53,013 nucleotides of DNA from Bacteroidota bacterium (GTDB lineage: Bacteria > Bacteroidota > Bacteroidia > Bacteroidales > Paludibacteraceae), in NCBI GenBank assembly GCA_017860345.1, contig JAFNAV010000013.1, positions 1-53,013 of the forward strand, written 5' to 3'. Each line of letters starts with the position of its first letter. Within the stretch, counting starts at the first letter, position 1. Under the pieces are notes generated by a model. It was not told the origin of the DNA and did no database searches. It was given only the letters and a program-made list of their open reading frames with translations. Positions 45,601 through 53,013 of this stretch are shown piece by piece. The position numbers were made by a program, and so were the translations under genes.

Positions 45601-45851
45601 ATTTCCTGTTTTTCCATACCGATGTACGAAAAAACAAGAACCGAACCCTGGTGAACGTTTATGGAGTATTTGCCATCGAGGTCGGTTACCGTACCTGTCG
45701 ATGTTCCTTTTACCTGTACCGATACACCCAAAAGCGGACTCCCGTCCGAAGCATCGGTTACAACTCCCGAAACAGAAAGGTTCTGCTGTGCAGAAACGAA
45801 GTACACTCCGAAAAGAAGAAGTACTGTCAGAAAAAAGATTTTTCTCTTCAT
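42624..45851 (-). CDS. susC: SusC/RagA-family TonB-dependent oligosaccharide transporter
   Basis: A 1075-residue outer-membrane transporter. The signal peptide ends near residue 21 (FVSAQQ). A carboxypeptidase-like domain spans about 24-100 (SGVVTDASDGSPLLGVSVQVKG). A TonB-box region follows, then the SusC plug signatures LDEVVAVGYGTMKKSDLSGA, LQGRVAGVTAVQTSGAPGS, YVIDGVPVQ and ILKDASATAIYGSQASNGVVLITTK-like sequence. The barrel ends in VYSFGLNLSF. It is the first gene of the 14-gene minus-strand PUL and, with SusD, imports oligosaccharides of the target glycan. A candidate promoter lies 60 bases upstream. Confidence 0.95.
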   Translation of the reverse strand: MKRKIFFLTVLLLFGVYFVSAQQNLSVSGVVTDASDGSPLLGVSVQVKGTSTGTVTDLDGKYSINVHQGSVLVFSYIGMEKQEISVKSRIVNVKMQPDAKMLDEVVAVGYGTMKKSDLSGASVTVGEDKLKGSIITNMDQALQGRVAGVTAVQTSGAPGSSVSIRVRGQSTINADAEPLYVIDGVPVQIQGRSGADFGLGDALGNGAVSTVSPLSTINPSDIVSMEILKDASATAIYGSQASNGVVLITTKRGKVGEAKFTYEGMFGFQRQAKRLDVMNLKEFAEYSNDMAAETAGRDIRVEFRDPSLLGVGTNWQDAVFQSAPMHSHTVSASGGNEFMKYYVSGSYLNQEGTVIGTKFERFSFKSNLDAQLKKWLKMGVNLSYSSTDERLGLADSDEGIINIALLSTPDVPIKDIDGNYTSVNREGVATRINPIAKALDEDNLLSRSNLSGNIYFDATLYKNLIWHTEYAINKSGSDAERFRPTATYGSWSRSINSDTKQHNQSTFWQIKNYLNYSKDFGLHKTTAMIGNEIQESSWEYQSISASNLPDNTIHNPSLGSDPLITSGFGSSSMASVFARGTYNYNDKYYATYTFRYDGSSNFGPLNRWAPFHAAAASWRLSNENFMADFKPVISNAKLRLGWGQTGNQAIDGYRWGASISSMETGLGAGYRQSNIANPYIKWETQEQVNLGLDLALLDNRIELNVDAYRKISKDMLMQMDLPSYMGTDGNVSSALAAPWGNYGSIENKGLEFSLNTHNIKTADFQWDSELQVSFNKNKLLALDGTSSTSIEGYGQWTDVVSHTVVGQSLYNFYGYVVEGIYQDKEDIENSATPDHNPTDGVSYSRTNTVYPGDIKYKDVDGNGYIDENDRTNLGSPLPKFTFGLNNTIRYKNFDLNIFVNGSYGNKVLNYSSINLTSMETLWNNQLAVVTERARLTQIDASISYPRTNSTGTIVYNWYDDIDNVKVANSGAKLPRAIQNDPNDNARISSRYIEDGSYLRIKNIALGYNFNKKLLKPLHLETLRIYANIQNLYTLTKYSGFDPEIGSSTASSNVMGLDNGRYPSPQVYSFGLNLSF

Positions 45852-45910
45852 GGAATTAGAATTTATATTTACGGTTAGTTATACTTGCGAAATGATACAC
45901 TTCGACATTG

Positions 45911-45918
45911 CAAAAATA
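45911..45918 (-). promoter_or_regulatory. -7 element of the PUL promoter
   Basis: The minus strand reads TATTTTTG, matching TAnnTTTG, 60 bases before the susC start. The -33 area is only T-rich (TGTTTATTC). No HTCS or sigma-factor site was recognised. Confidence 0.45.
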
Positions 45919-46243
45919 GTATCAATAAAAAAAGAATAAACATATTTTTTTATCCTAATGTAATACTTTTTCGACAACTTTATATGGCTGTATTATAGAG
46001 TGCGCTTAAAAACATGTTGTATATCATGTTTTTGCGTATTTTTGTTATTGCAGCAACAAATAGTATAATACTTTTCAGTCAGATTACGTTGTCTGATCAT
46101 CTTTTAATTTCAACAAACTTAATCATTATTATCGTTTGGAATTGCCCGGTATTATGTAAAAAAGTGTTTATTTTATATAATTATGTGATTGATACACAGA
46201 TTACACATTTTACATTTACGGGGCGCGCTAACATAGTTTTAAA

Positions 46244-46273
46244 TTTGAATAGAATATTTTATTTATTATCTTT
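46244..46273 (+). promoter_or_regulatory. Promoter of the POT transporter gene
   Basis: TTTG (46244-46247) is 18 bases before TATCTTTG (46266-46273), a TAnnTTTG match. The chosen start codon at 46320 follows 46 bases later, which supports that start. Confidence 0.6.
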
Positions 46274-46319
46274 GTCAGAATTGATTTTTTTAAGGTATAA
46301 TTTATATTCAGAAAACTGC

Positions 46320-47678
46320 ATGGTGAAATTTTCTAAAGCTTTTTGGGTGGCCAACTCAGTGGAACTGCTGGAGCGACTGGCCTACTACGGTGTATTTATA
46401 GTTATCACCCTTTATTTGTCCAATGTATGGGGTTTTTCCGATATCGAAGCCGGACTGATTTCCGGTACTTTTTCGGCTTGTTTGTACCTGCTGCCAACCT
46501 TTGTGGGAGCGCTGGCCGATAAAATTGGCTTCAGAACTTCTATTATGCTGGCTTTCCTGCTGCTCACGCTGGGCTATGGTGGGTTAGGACTGCTGCCTAC
46601 ATTGCTTGAGAGTGCCGGACTGGTACATTACGAAATGACAACGACCTTCACCGGACTCGAAAGCAGTTACCTGCGTTGGTCGATAGTGCCGGTGTTGCTG
46701 CTGATTGTTGTTGGTGGTTCGTTTATCAAAGCGGTAATATCGGGTACTGTAGCCCGCGAAACAAGTTCGGAAACGCGCGCACGTGGATATGCGCTGTTTT
46801 ACATGATGGTGAATATCGGCGCTTTTTTGGGGAAAACGGTGGTGGACCCATTGCGCAAAAGTATGGGCGACGAAGGGCTGGTTTATCTCAATTTCTTTGC
46901 GGCTTCGATGACCTTGCTTGCTTTAATTATTGTTGCCATATTATACAAATCGGTCAAAACGGAGGGAAAGGGCAAAAGCTTTGCCGAGATTGGCCGCGGA
47001 CTGCTCAAAGTGATGAGCAATGTCCGACTATTAGTATTAATACTGATTATCAGCGGTTTTTGGATGATTCAAAGCCAAATGTATGCCACCATGCCTAAGT
47101 ACGTAATTCGCATGATTGGCGAAGACGCCTCGCCAGGATGGTATGCCAACGTAAATCCGCTGGTGGTTTTTGTATTGGTCAATTTTATTACTTCATGGAT
47201 GAAAAAACGCAAAGCGCTGACTTCCATGACCATTGGGATGCTCATTATTCCGCTTTCGGCTTTAGTTATGTCGTTGGGCACACAGGTAGGAAGCGATTCC
47301 ATACTGGGACTGCATCCGGTGGCTTTTATGATGATTGTGGGTATAGCCATGCAGGCGGTGGCCGAATGTTTTATATCGCCGCGCTTTCTGGAGTATTTCT
47401 CGCTGCAATCGCCTAAGGGCGAGGAAGGGCTGTATCTCGGGTTCAGCCATTTACATTCGTTTTTCTCGTATCTTTTTGCTTTCGGACTTTCAGGTTTTCT
47501 GTTGGATAAATATTGCCCCGATCCACGTACATTTGCGTCGGCCGAGGCCTATGCTACAGCCACACAACATGCACACTACATCTGGTATGTGTTTGTGGGT
47601 ATCGGACTTATATCGGCAGTGGCATTACTTGTTTACGGATACGTTACGCGCAAAGCCGATAGCCGGAAAGTTGCTTAA
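46320..47678 (+). CDS. POT/PTR-family proton-dependent transporter
   Basis: The start at 46320 (MVKFSKAFWVANSVELLERLAYYG) gives 452 residues and about twelve to fourteen membrane helices. The sequence before it, in frame from 46014, is AT-rich and contains the promoter. POT-type signatures are LERLAYYGVFIVITLYLS in helix 1, GALADKIGFRTSIMLAFLLLTLGYGG, and RGYALFYMMVNIGAFLGK, the FYxxxNxG motif. Members import di- and tripeptides or other solutes with protons; this one lacks obvious substrate evidence. The next gene starts 12 bases downstream, so the two are co-transcribed. Confidence 0.8.
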   Translation: MVKFSKAFWVANSVELLERLAYYGVFIVITLYLSNVWGFSDIEAGLISGTFSACLYLLPTFVGALADKIGFRTSIMLAFLLLTLGYGGLGLLPTLLESAGLVHYEMTTTFTGLESSYLRWSIVPVLLLIVVGGSFIKAVISGTVARETSSETRARGYALFYMMVNIGAFLGKTVVDPLRKSMGDEGLVYLNFFAASMTLLALIIVAILYKSVKTEGKGKSFAEIGRGLLKVMSNVRLLVLILIISGFWMIQSQMYATMPKYVIRMIGEDASPGWYANVNPLVVFVLVNFITSWMKKRKALTSMTIGMLIIPLSALVMSLGTQVGSDSILGLHPVAFMMIVGIAMQAVAECFISPRFLEYFSLQSPKGEEGLYLGFSHLHSFFSYLFAFGLSGFLLDKYCPDPRTFASAEAYATATQHAHYIWYVFVGIGLISAVALLVYGYVTRKADSRKVA

Positions 47679-47689
47679 ATATCACTAAA

Positions 47690-48577
47690 ATGCTAAAAAA
47701 ATTAAAAGGGTATATGATGCCCATTGCCATGACGATGGGCATCATCCTGCATCAATATGTGGGAATATTGAGCCCGCTTATTCCCTACCTGATATTCGTT
47801 ATGCTGCTGCTTACTTATATCAAGTTATCGTGGCGCGATATCAGGTTTACGCGGATGCACCTGTGGCTAATCGTTATCCAGCTGGCAGGAAGCATCGGCA
47901 TTTATTTTATTCTCAACCCCATCAATACCGTACTGGCACAGGGAGTTATGATTTGCGTGCTGGCTCCCACGGCCACCTCGGCGCCGGTAATTACCGGTAT
48001 GCTGAAAGGGAATGTAGCCAGTCTCACCGCCTACAGCCTTATCAGCAACTTGTCGGTGGCGGTGGTTGCCCCTTTGCTTTTCTCGTACATCGGGTACAAT
48101 GAGTTACCGTTTTTCAGCTCGCTGCTGGAAATAGCCCAAAGAGTGGGCTTATTACTGATTGCTCCATTTGTGCTTACCATACTGCTCAACAAGTTTCTAC
48201 CCAAAACATCGGCATTTCTGCAAAGCAAATCAGGACTCTCATTTTACCTCTGGAGCATAGCGCTCACTGTAGTGACCGGACGCACTGTGCAGTTTGTTAT
48301 TGACCAGGGTAAGTCGCATATAGGTGTAGAAATAGCTATTGCTGCGCTGGCCTTTGTGGTGTGCGGTATGCAGTTTTATTTCGGACGAAAAATAGGGCGC
48401 AAGCACGATGACACCGTGGCCGGTGGACAGGGACTCGGCCAGAAAAACACCGTACTCGCTATCTGGATGTCGCAAATGTATCTGAATCCGCTATCGTCCA
48501 TCGGCCCGGGCGCATATGTGGTTTGGCAAAACATTGTAAACTCCTATCAGGTATGGCGTAAGCGAAAAAATCTATAA
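47690..48577 (+). CDS. Bile acid:sodium symporter (BASS/SBF)-like membrane protein
   Basis: A 295-residue inner-membrane protein with about nine to ten hydrophobic helices. The motif APTATSAPVITGMLKGNVASLTAYSLISNL matches the conserved core of BASS-fold transporters, and GQGLGQKNTVLAIWMSQMYLNPLSSIGPG matches the second crossover region. The substrate is unknown; bacterial members carry bile acids, pantoate, keto acids and other organic anions. It is joined to the POT gene by a gap of 11 bases. A 177-base gap separates it from sppA. Confidence 0.78.
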   Translation: MLKKLKGYMMPIAMTMGIILHQYVGILSPLIPYLIFVMLLLTYIKLSWRDIRFTRMHLWLIVIQLAGSIGIYFILNPINTVLAQGVMICVLAPTATSAPVITGMLKGNVASLTAYSLISNLSVAVVAPLLFSYIGYNELPFFSSLLEIAQRVGLLLIAPFVLTILLNKFLPKTSAFLQSKSGLSFYLWSIALTVVTGRTVQFVIDQGKSHIGVEIAIAALAFVVCGMQFYFGRKIGRKHDDTVAGGQGLGQKNTVLAIWMSQMYLNPLSSIGPGAYVVWQNIVNSYQVWRKRKNL

Positions 48578-48754
48578 AAAAACTTTCAGTATATTAGAAT
48601 TGGTTTGTTTTAAAAGTTAATGATGTATTTTTACCGCCATTATGTTGGAGGTGAAGCTTTATTAGCTTTTTGTATCCATACTATATTGTTGATTTTCGTT
48701 GTTTTTTGTATAGATGCCGATACATTTACTTTTAAAAAAAATACAAACACATTT

Positions 48755-50470
48755 ATGAAACCCTGCTTTTCTCACCCAAAAACATGGATGCTTGCGTTGT
48801 TACTAATGCTGTTTTTAGTTCCACAAACTGCTCTGGCAAAAAGGATAAAACCAAACACCGTGTATGTAATTAGCCTGAAAGGTTCGCTGATAGAGTATAA
48901 GGATAAAAATAAGTTTTCGGACATAATCCCCGTTCTGATGGGGTTTAAGCCTAATGTTACGCTGGGAATGAATCACCTGATTAAAAACATCAGAGCAGCC
49001 CGTAATAACCCGAACATCATTGGCATATATCTGGTAGGTGGTACACTAAAAGGCGGGTATGGAATGTTTGCTGAAGTGCGCGATGCCCTGGAGGATTTCA
49101 GGCGCAGCGGAAAATTCATTATTGCTTATGCCGATAATTACAGTCAGAGCAACTATTATCTGGCGTCGGTAGCCAATAAAATAATGCTTAATCCCTACGG
49201 CAGTGTGGATCTGAAAGGATTAGCATCGCGCAGCACTTTTTATAAAAACATGATGGATAAGGCAGGCGTGGAAATGCAGGTAGTAAAGGTAGGCGAGTAC
49301 AAATCGGCGGTAGAGCCTTTCAGCGCTACGGCTATGAGCGAAAAGAACAGAGAGCAGGTAACGGAATACCTGCATTCGTTATGGAAAAACCTGAGCTCGG
49401 AAATGGCCGAATCGCGCAAACTTACAACGAACGCTATCAATGCCAATGCCGACGAATATACCCTGATGCAAGCCGCTGGCAAACTCAAGACCTCGCATCT
49501 GGTGGACACGCTGGTATATGCCGACCAAACCGACAGTATCCTGAACTCATACTCATTATTTCCGGGCAAAAAGGTAGCCTTTACCGGGCATTATAATTTC
49601 ACAAAAAAGAACAGAAGAAGTCCGCGCGACCGCAATAAAATAGCGGTTGTGTATGCCAATGGCGAAATTGGTGGCAGCCGGGGCGGCATAGATGCCGATG
49701 CTATGATAAGAACCTGCAGGGCTTTGGAGAAGAATCCGGGCATAAAGGCTGTGGTGTTGCGGGTAAACTCGCCCGGTGGTAGCGCCTTCGACTCCGAAAA
49801 AATATGGCGTGCCTTATCGCAGCTCAAAGCCAAAAAGCCGCTGGTAGTGTCCATGGCCAATTATGCTGCATCGGGCGGATATTATATTTCGTGCATGGCC
49901 GATAAAATTATAGCTGAACCTACCACCATTACCGGGTCGATAGGTATCTTCGGAATGTTTCCTAACCTGAAGGGACTGAACGAAAAACTGGGTTTAACCT
50001 ACGACGGAGTAAAAACCAACAAACTAAGTGATGCCTTCTCAACCGACCGGCCTTTTACCGACGAAGAACGAACTTTGATGCAGGCCAACGTAGACCGGGG
50101 CTACGAACTGTTTATAAAACGATGTGCCGATGGCCGTAAAAAATCCGTGGACGAAATAAAACTGATAGCTCAGGGTAGGGTGTGGACCGGTGAAGACGCC
50201 CTTAAAACAGGTTTGATTGATGAACTGGGTGGACTCTACGATGCAATAAACTCGGCAGCCCGACTGGCCAAATTACCATCCTATCAGGTTATGGCTGTTG
50301 TAACCAAGCCGGGAAGTTCGCCTGTGATGAAAGCCATCGAGGCCAAAGTGGAAGAGCAGCTGTTGAGCAATACGCTTGGCGGATACTACAACCTGTTTCG
50401 TGAACTGAACAACATGCAGCAACAGGACCGCATACAAACCCGCCTGCTGTACGACGTGGATGTGGAATGA
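48755..50470 (+). CDS. sppA: Signal peptide peptidase SppA, 67-kDa type
   Basis: The start at 48755 (MKPCFSHPKTWMLALLLMLF) gives a membrane anchor or signal and 571 residues; the 45 residues before it have no clear role. Two peptidase_S49 domains are present, as in the long SppA form. The N-terminal one carries the general-base lysine region VVKVGEYKSAVEPFSATAMSE. The C-terminal one carries the nucleophile serine in SMANYAASGGYYISCMADKI, preceded by LRVNSPGGSAFDSE. It cleaves remnant signal peptides in the inner membrane, facing the periplasm. No regulatory link to its neighbours is visible. Confidence 0.92.
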   Translation: MKPCFSHPKTWMLALLLMLFLVPQTALAKRIKPNTVYVISLKGSLIEYKDKNKFSDIIPVLMGFKPNVTLGMNHLIKNIRAARNNPNIIGIYLVGGTLKGGYGMFAEVRDALEDFRRSGKFIIAYADNYSQSNYYLASVANKIMLNPYGSVDLKGLASRSTFYKNMMDKAGVEMQVVKVGEYKSAVEPFSATAMSEKNREQVTEYLHSLWKNLSSEMAESRKLTTNAINANADEYTLMQAAGKLKTSHLVDTLVYADQTDSILNSYSLFPGKKVAFTGHYNFTKKNRRSPRDRNKIAVVYANGEIGGSRGGIDADAMIRTCRALEKNPGIKAVVLRVNSPGGSAFDSEKIWRALSQLKAKKPLVVSMANYAASGGYYISCMADKIIAEPTTITGSIGIFGMFPNLKGLNEKLGLTYDGVKTNKLSDAFSTDRPFTDEERTLMQANVDRGYELFIKRCADGRKKSVDEIKLIAQGRVWTGEDALKTGLIDELGGLYDAINSAARLAKLPSYQVMAVVTKPGSSPVMKAIEAKVEEQLLSNTLGGYYNLFRELNNMQQQDRIQTRLLYDVDVE

Positions 50471-50495
50471 TATTTAGCCCTGAGGCAAACACACA

Positions 50496-50557
50496 TAAAA
50501 AATGAGGATACTCCTGCGTTTATTTCGCTCCCGGAGTATCCTCATGCTGTTTTTTAC
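50496..50557. terminator. Strong bidirectional terminator between sppA and the acyl-CoA synthetase gene
   Basis: A perfect 13-bp stem, ATGAGGATACTCC (50502-50514) and GGAGTATCCTCAT (50533-50545), has an A-run before it and GCTGTTTTTT after it. It can stop transcripts from both convergent genes. Confidence 0.88.
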
Positions 50558-52215
50558 AGGTTGCTGTTGTCCTTTTCCCTGATTTCGGTGCGGCGTATTT
50601 TGCCGCTGATTGTTTTGGGCAGTTCGTCCACAAATTCTACAATGCGTGGATATTTATATGGTGCTGTAACCTGTTTCACATGTTCCTGAATTTGCCTGAT
50701 TAATTCATGGTCGGCTTTGTCTTTATATTCTTTAGCCAGTATTATGGTAGCTTTCACCACTTGTCCGCGAATTTCGTCGGGAACACCCGTGATAGCACAT
50801 TCCACTACGGCCGGATGCGTCATCAGCGCACTTTCAACCTCAAATGGACCTATGCGGTAACCGGAGCTTTTGATTACATCATCAGCCCTGCCCACAAACC
50901 AGAAATAGCCATCTTCATCGCGCCAGGCCACATCGCCCGTATAGTAAATATTATCGTGCCAGGCCTCGCGGGTCAGCTCGGCATTGCGGTAATAGCCTTT
51001 GAACAAGCCCACGGGATAAGCGCGGTCGGTGCGAATTACTATTTGCCCCTGCTCGCCAGCCTCGGCGCTACGTCCTTCGGGCGTTAGCAGGTCTATGTCG
51101 TAATGCGGGTTGGGCAAACCCATCGAACCCGGTTTGGGTTGTGTCCAGGGTGATGTAAAGATGGTGAGCGTGGTTTCGCTCTGGCCGTAGCCTTCCATCA
51201 GTTTCACACCCGTTAGTTTCAAAAACTGCTCATACACGGCAGGGTTTAATGCTTCGCCGGCTATGGTGCAATACTCCAGCGACGATAAATCGTAACTCGA
51301 TATATCTTCCCGAATCAGAAACCTGAAAACCGTAGGAGGTGCACAAAGCGAGGTGATGCGGTATTTCTGTATCATTTCCAGCATGGCAGCCGGAGTAAAT
51401 TTGTCATGGTCGTACACAAATACGCAAGCCCCCACTATCCATTGTCCGTACAGTTTCCCCCATACGGCTTTAAGCCAACCGGTATCGGCTATGGTCAGGT
51501 GCAGGCTGTTTTCGTGCAGGTTGTGCCAGTATTTGGCGGTAATAATATGTGCCAGCGGATATACATGATCCAGCATTACCATTTTAGGATTGCCTGTAGT
51601 ACCCGATGTAAAACTGATAATAAGCGGATCGCTGTTTTGGTTGGCATTTTCAACCTTTACAAAAGGTTGAGCATTGTCAATACCCTGATGGAAATCGTGC
51701 CAGCCTTCGGGCACTATCGGCCCCACCGAAATCAGAGATTTTACGGTGGGCGACTCCGGCATAGCATCGTTGATATGCGTAATTACGGGTTCCTCGCCTA
51801 CTGCTACAATAGCCTTGATATCGGCAGCATTGGTGCGGTATACAATATCTTTTTTGGTGAGCAGGTGCGTGGCCGGAATAATTACTGCGCCCAGTTTGTG
51901 CAACGCTATTATGGTAAACCAAAACTCATAACGACGTTTAAGAACCGCCATTACAATATCGCCTTTGCCGATGCCCAGACTTTGAAAGTAAGAGGCTGTA
52001 CGGTCGGAGTAGGCCTTGATATCGGCAAAGGAAAAATGACGGCATTCGCCCTTGTCATTGGTCCATAACAAAGCCGGTTTGTTGGGTTCCTTTTCAGCCC
52101 ATGCATCTACAATGTCGTACCCGAAGTTAAACTGTTCAGGAACCTGAAGTTTGTAATTTGCCGTAAAATCATTGAAGTCGGCAAATTCTGTCTGTGTAAG
52201 AAATTTTTCTATCAT
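50554..52215 (-). CDS. AMP-forming acyl-CoA synthetase (acetyl/medium-chain type)
   Basis: A 553-residue cytosolic enzyme of the ANL superfamily. It activates a carboxylate with ATP and CoA. The P-loop-like motif ISFTSGTTGNPKMVML is at about 200, the adenylate motif MEGYGQSETTLTIF at about 345, YYTGDVAWRDEDGYFWFVGRADDVIKSSGYRIGP at about 420, and the catalytic lysine in KTISGKIRR near the C-terminus. The start MIEKFLTQTEFADFNDF and the overall plan resemble acyl-CoA synthetases of Bacteroidales that act on short- to medium-chain acids. Acid chain length cannot be read from sequence. It is monocistronic. Confidence 0.88.
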   Translation of the reverse strand: MIEKFLTQTEFADFNDFTANYKLQVPEQFNFGYDIVDAWAEKEPNKPALLWTNDKGECRHFSFADIKAYSDRTASYFQSLGIGKGDIVMAVLKRRYEFWFTIIALHKLGAVIIPATHLLTKKDIVYRTNAADIKAIVAVGEEPVITHINDAMPESPTVKSLISVGPIVPEGWHDFHQGIDNAQPFVKVENANQNSDPLIISFTSGTTGNPKMVMLDHVYPLAHIITAKYWHNLHENSLHLTIADTGWLKAVWGKLYGQWIVGACVFVYDHDKFTPAAMLEMIQKYRITSLCAPPTVFRFLIREDISSYDLSSLEYCTIAGEALNPAVYEQFLKLTGVKLMEGYGQSETTLTIFTSPWTQPKPGSMGLPNPHYDIDLLTPEGRSAEAGEQGQIVIRTDRAYPVGLFKGYYRNAELTREAWHDNIYYTGDVAWRDEDGYFWFVGRADDVIKSSGYRIGPFEVESALMTHPAVVECAITGVPDEIRGQVVKATIILAKEYKDKADHELIRQIQEHVKQVTAPYKYPRIVEFVDELPKTISGKIRRTEIREKDNSNL

Positions 52216-52421
52216 ACCTGTGAAATATCTTATTTCAAAAAAAACTTTGCAAAAGAAACTATATATTGCGAAACCGGTTTAAATCAGGGGCAGAAACAAG
52301 GATTCAGGGATAAAAATCCCTTATTCGGGATAAAAACCTCATCAAACAAATACCATCGGAGGCGTGCATCAAGGAATATATTTGCATTTTTGCATACCTT
52401 GGTTCGTTGTAATACGAATAA

Positions 52422-52516
52422 CTGCCTACTTCTTTCGGTTAAGCTGTAAGATTTTAACCACCATAAACACATTAGAACAATGATTTGTTGATTAAGATTT
52501 TACAATTTCGTTAAGT
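52422..52516 (+). repeat. Repeat B, copy 2 (partial)
   Basis: It begins CTGCCTACTTCTTTCGGTTA and continues with TAAGATTTTAACCACCATAA, parallel to the left part of copy 3 (52614-52705). It stops at CGTTAAGT, just before repeat A copy 3, the same junction found at 4453. Confidence 0.7.
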
Positions 52517-52531
52517 GCACGGCAAAAAACA

Positions 52532-53013
52532 GAATAGAAACGCGGATGTAGCGGATTTAGCTGATATACACTGATTCATTGTAGTAATAAAACGGATTTT
52601 AATTCTGATTTTACTGCTTATCCCTTCGGTCAAGCTATAAGATTTTAACCACAATAGACACATTAGAATAATGATTTGTTGATTAAGATTTTACAATTTC
52701 ATTAGATTAAATGCCAATAGGCATTTGCCCTATTGTGCTCTATATTATATATTTTCATATTAGTTTTCTTTCTATTGTGCCTATTGTGGTTTAATAGATT
52801 TTTACCCTGATAGCAGGGTACAAAAGTTTTGAAACGAATATGTATATAACCTGACTAATGTGGATAAGCAATCTGATTTATTTACTACGTAAATGGCGGA
52901 TTAGTATTGGCAGCTGAAAAATCAGCTGACTTCACTTGTGAAGTCCAAATCTGTCATGTAATCCGTATCAGGAAAACTTTTTGGGTTTACAGCGAGACTC
53001 TGTTTAATCCGCT
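52532..53013 (-). repeat. Repeat A, copy 3, split by an insertion and cut by the window edge
   Basis: The left part, 52532-52611, matches the beginning of copy 2, and the right part, 52872-53013, continues it (TTTACTACGTAAATGG, then the GACTTCAC/GTGAAGTC hairpin). It is in the same orientation as copy 2. An 8-base duplication, TCTGATTT, flanks the interruption. Confidence 0.82.
52612..52871 (+). mobile_element. Repeat B, copy 3: MITE-like 260-bp insertion
   Basis: It is bounded by the 8-base direct duplication TCTGATTT (52604-52611 and 52872-52879). Near-terminal inverted repeats TGCTTATCC and GGATAAGCA lie at the two ends. Inside is a larger imperfect inverted repeat (AACCACAATAGACACATTAG against CTATTGTGCCTATTGTGGTT), with hairpins AAATGCC/GGCATTT (52709-52726) and TACCCTG/CAGGGTA (52803-52820). 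It contains no transposase and would need one in trans. Confidence 0.65.

Larger units (their letters stand above)
45852..46319. other. Divergent control region between the PUL and the POT transporter gene
   Basis: A 468-base AT-rich gap. It carries a promoter for the PUL on the minus strand and one for the transporter on the plus strand. The open frame from 46014 that extends the transporter is read as non-coding because the transporter promoter lies inside it. Confidence 0.6.
52216..53013. other. Non-coding region with nested repeats at the window end
   Basis: About 800 bases with no credible gene. From left to right it holds two GGGATAAAAA blocks (around 52307-52350), a lone plus-strand TATATTTG (52377-52384), repeat B copy 2, and repeat A copy 3 interrupted by repeat B copy 3. 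The right edge of the window cuts repeat A. Confidence 0.65.

Noticed and set aside
46014-46319. A 102-residue N-terminal extension of the POT transporter
   Set aside because: The extension is AT-rich low-quality coding sequence, contains the TATCTTTG promoter, and the canonical family start is at 46320.
1-53013. CRISPR arrays, tRNA and rRNA genes
   Set aside because: I saw no regularly spaced repeat-spacer array and no cloverleaf or rRNA signature. The repeats present are dispersed or nested, not arrayed.

Overview
This window looks like a chromosomal segment of a Bacteroidales-type Bacteroidetes bacterium. The evidence is SusC/SusD pairs, Type IX secretion (T9SS) C-terminal tails, promoters of the TAnnTTTG class, BtuG-like lipoproteins and IPT/TIG surface glycan-binding lipoproteins. 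A free-living, plant-polysaccharide-degrading, Paludibacter-like organism would fit, but the species cannot be fixed from the sequence alone.

Layout. (1) 1-4.8 kb: the 5' end of an inner-membrane acyltransferase gene (minus strand), then a siderophore TonB receptor and a PepSY-type membrane reductase. These two are bracketed by inverted copies of a structured ~280-300 bp repeat. (2) 4.8-10.7 kb: a vitamin B12 uptake locus made of a cobalamin riboswitch, a BtuB-like receptor, a BtuG-like beta-propeller lipoprotein and a DUF4465-type secreted protein. (3) 10.7-14.6 kb (minus): a three-gene secreted module of unknown function, with two paralogous parallel beta-helix proteins and a YWFD-repeat/PKD/T9SS protein. 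It is divergent from (4), a membrane-anchored AraC-type regulator overlapping a TlpA-like thioredoxin gene (15.0-16.6 kb). (5) 16.75-18.8 kb: a secreted endonuclease I family protein whose signal peptide is out of frame by one base in a poly-T run. (6) 18.8-45.9 kb (minus): a 14-gene polysaccharide utilisation locus (PUL) for beta-1,4-(gluco)mannan. (7) 46.3-50.5 kb (plus): a POT-family transporter, a bile-acid/sodium-symporter-like protein and SppA. (8) 50.55-52.2 kb (minus): an acyl-CoA synthetase, followed by a non-coding stretch of nested repeats running off the window.

How the PUL works together (inference from families). SusC/SusD and two IPT lipoproteins capture glucomannan at the surface. 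A GH26 lipoprotein, a GH5-GH26 fusion, a T9SS-tagged GH44, a GH5 and a CE7 acetyl esterase break it down, and a GH3 trims it. A GPH-family symporter imports disaccharides. In the cytosol an AGE-family disaccharide 2-epimerase feeds two phosphorylases, GH130 (mannosyl-glucose) and GH94 (cellobiose). This trio can in principle resolve all four beta-1,4 disaccharides of glucomannan while saving ATP. No dedicated regulator lies inside the locus.

Short G/C-rich palindromic repeats are scattered through the window. One sits in frame inside the GH94 coding sequence and another supplies the stop codon of the GH3 gene.
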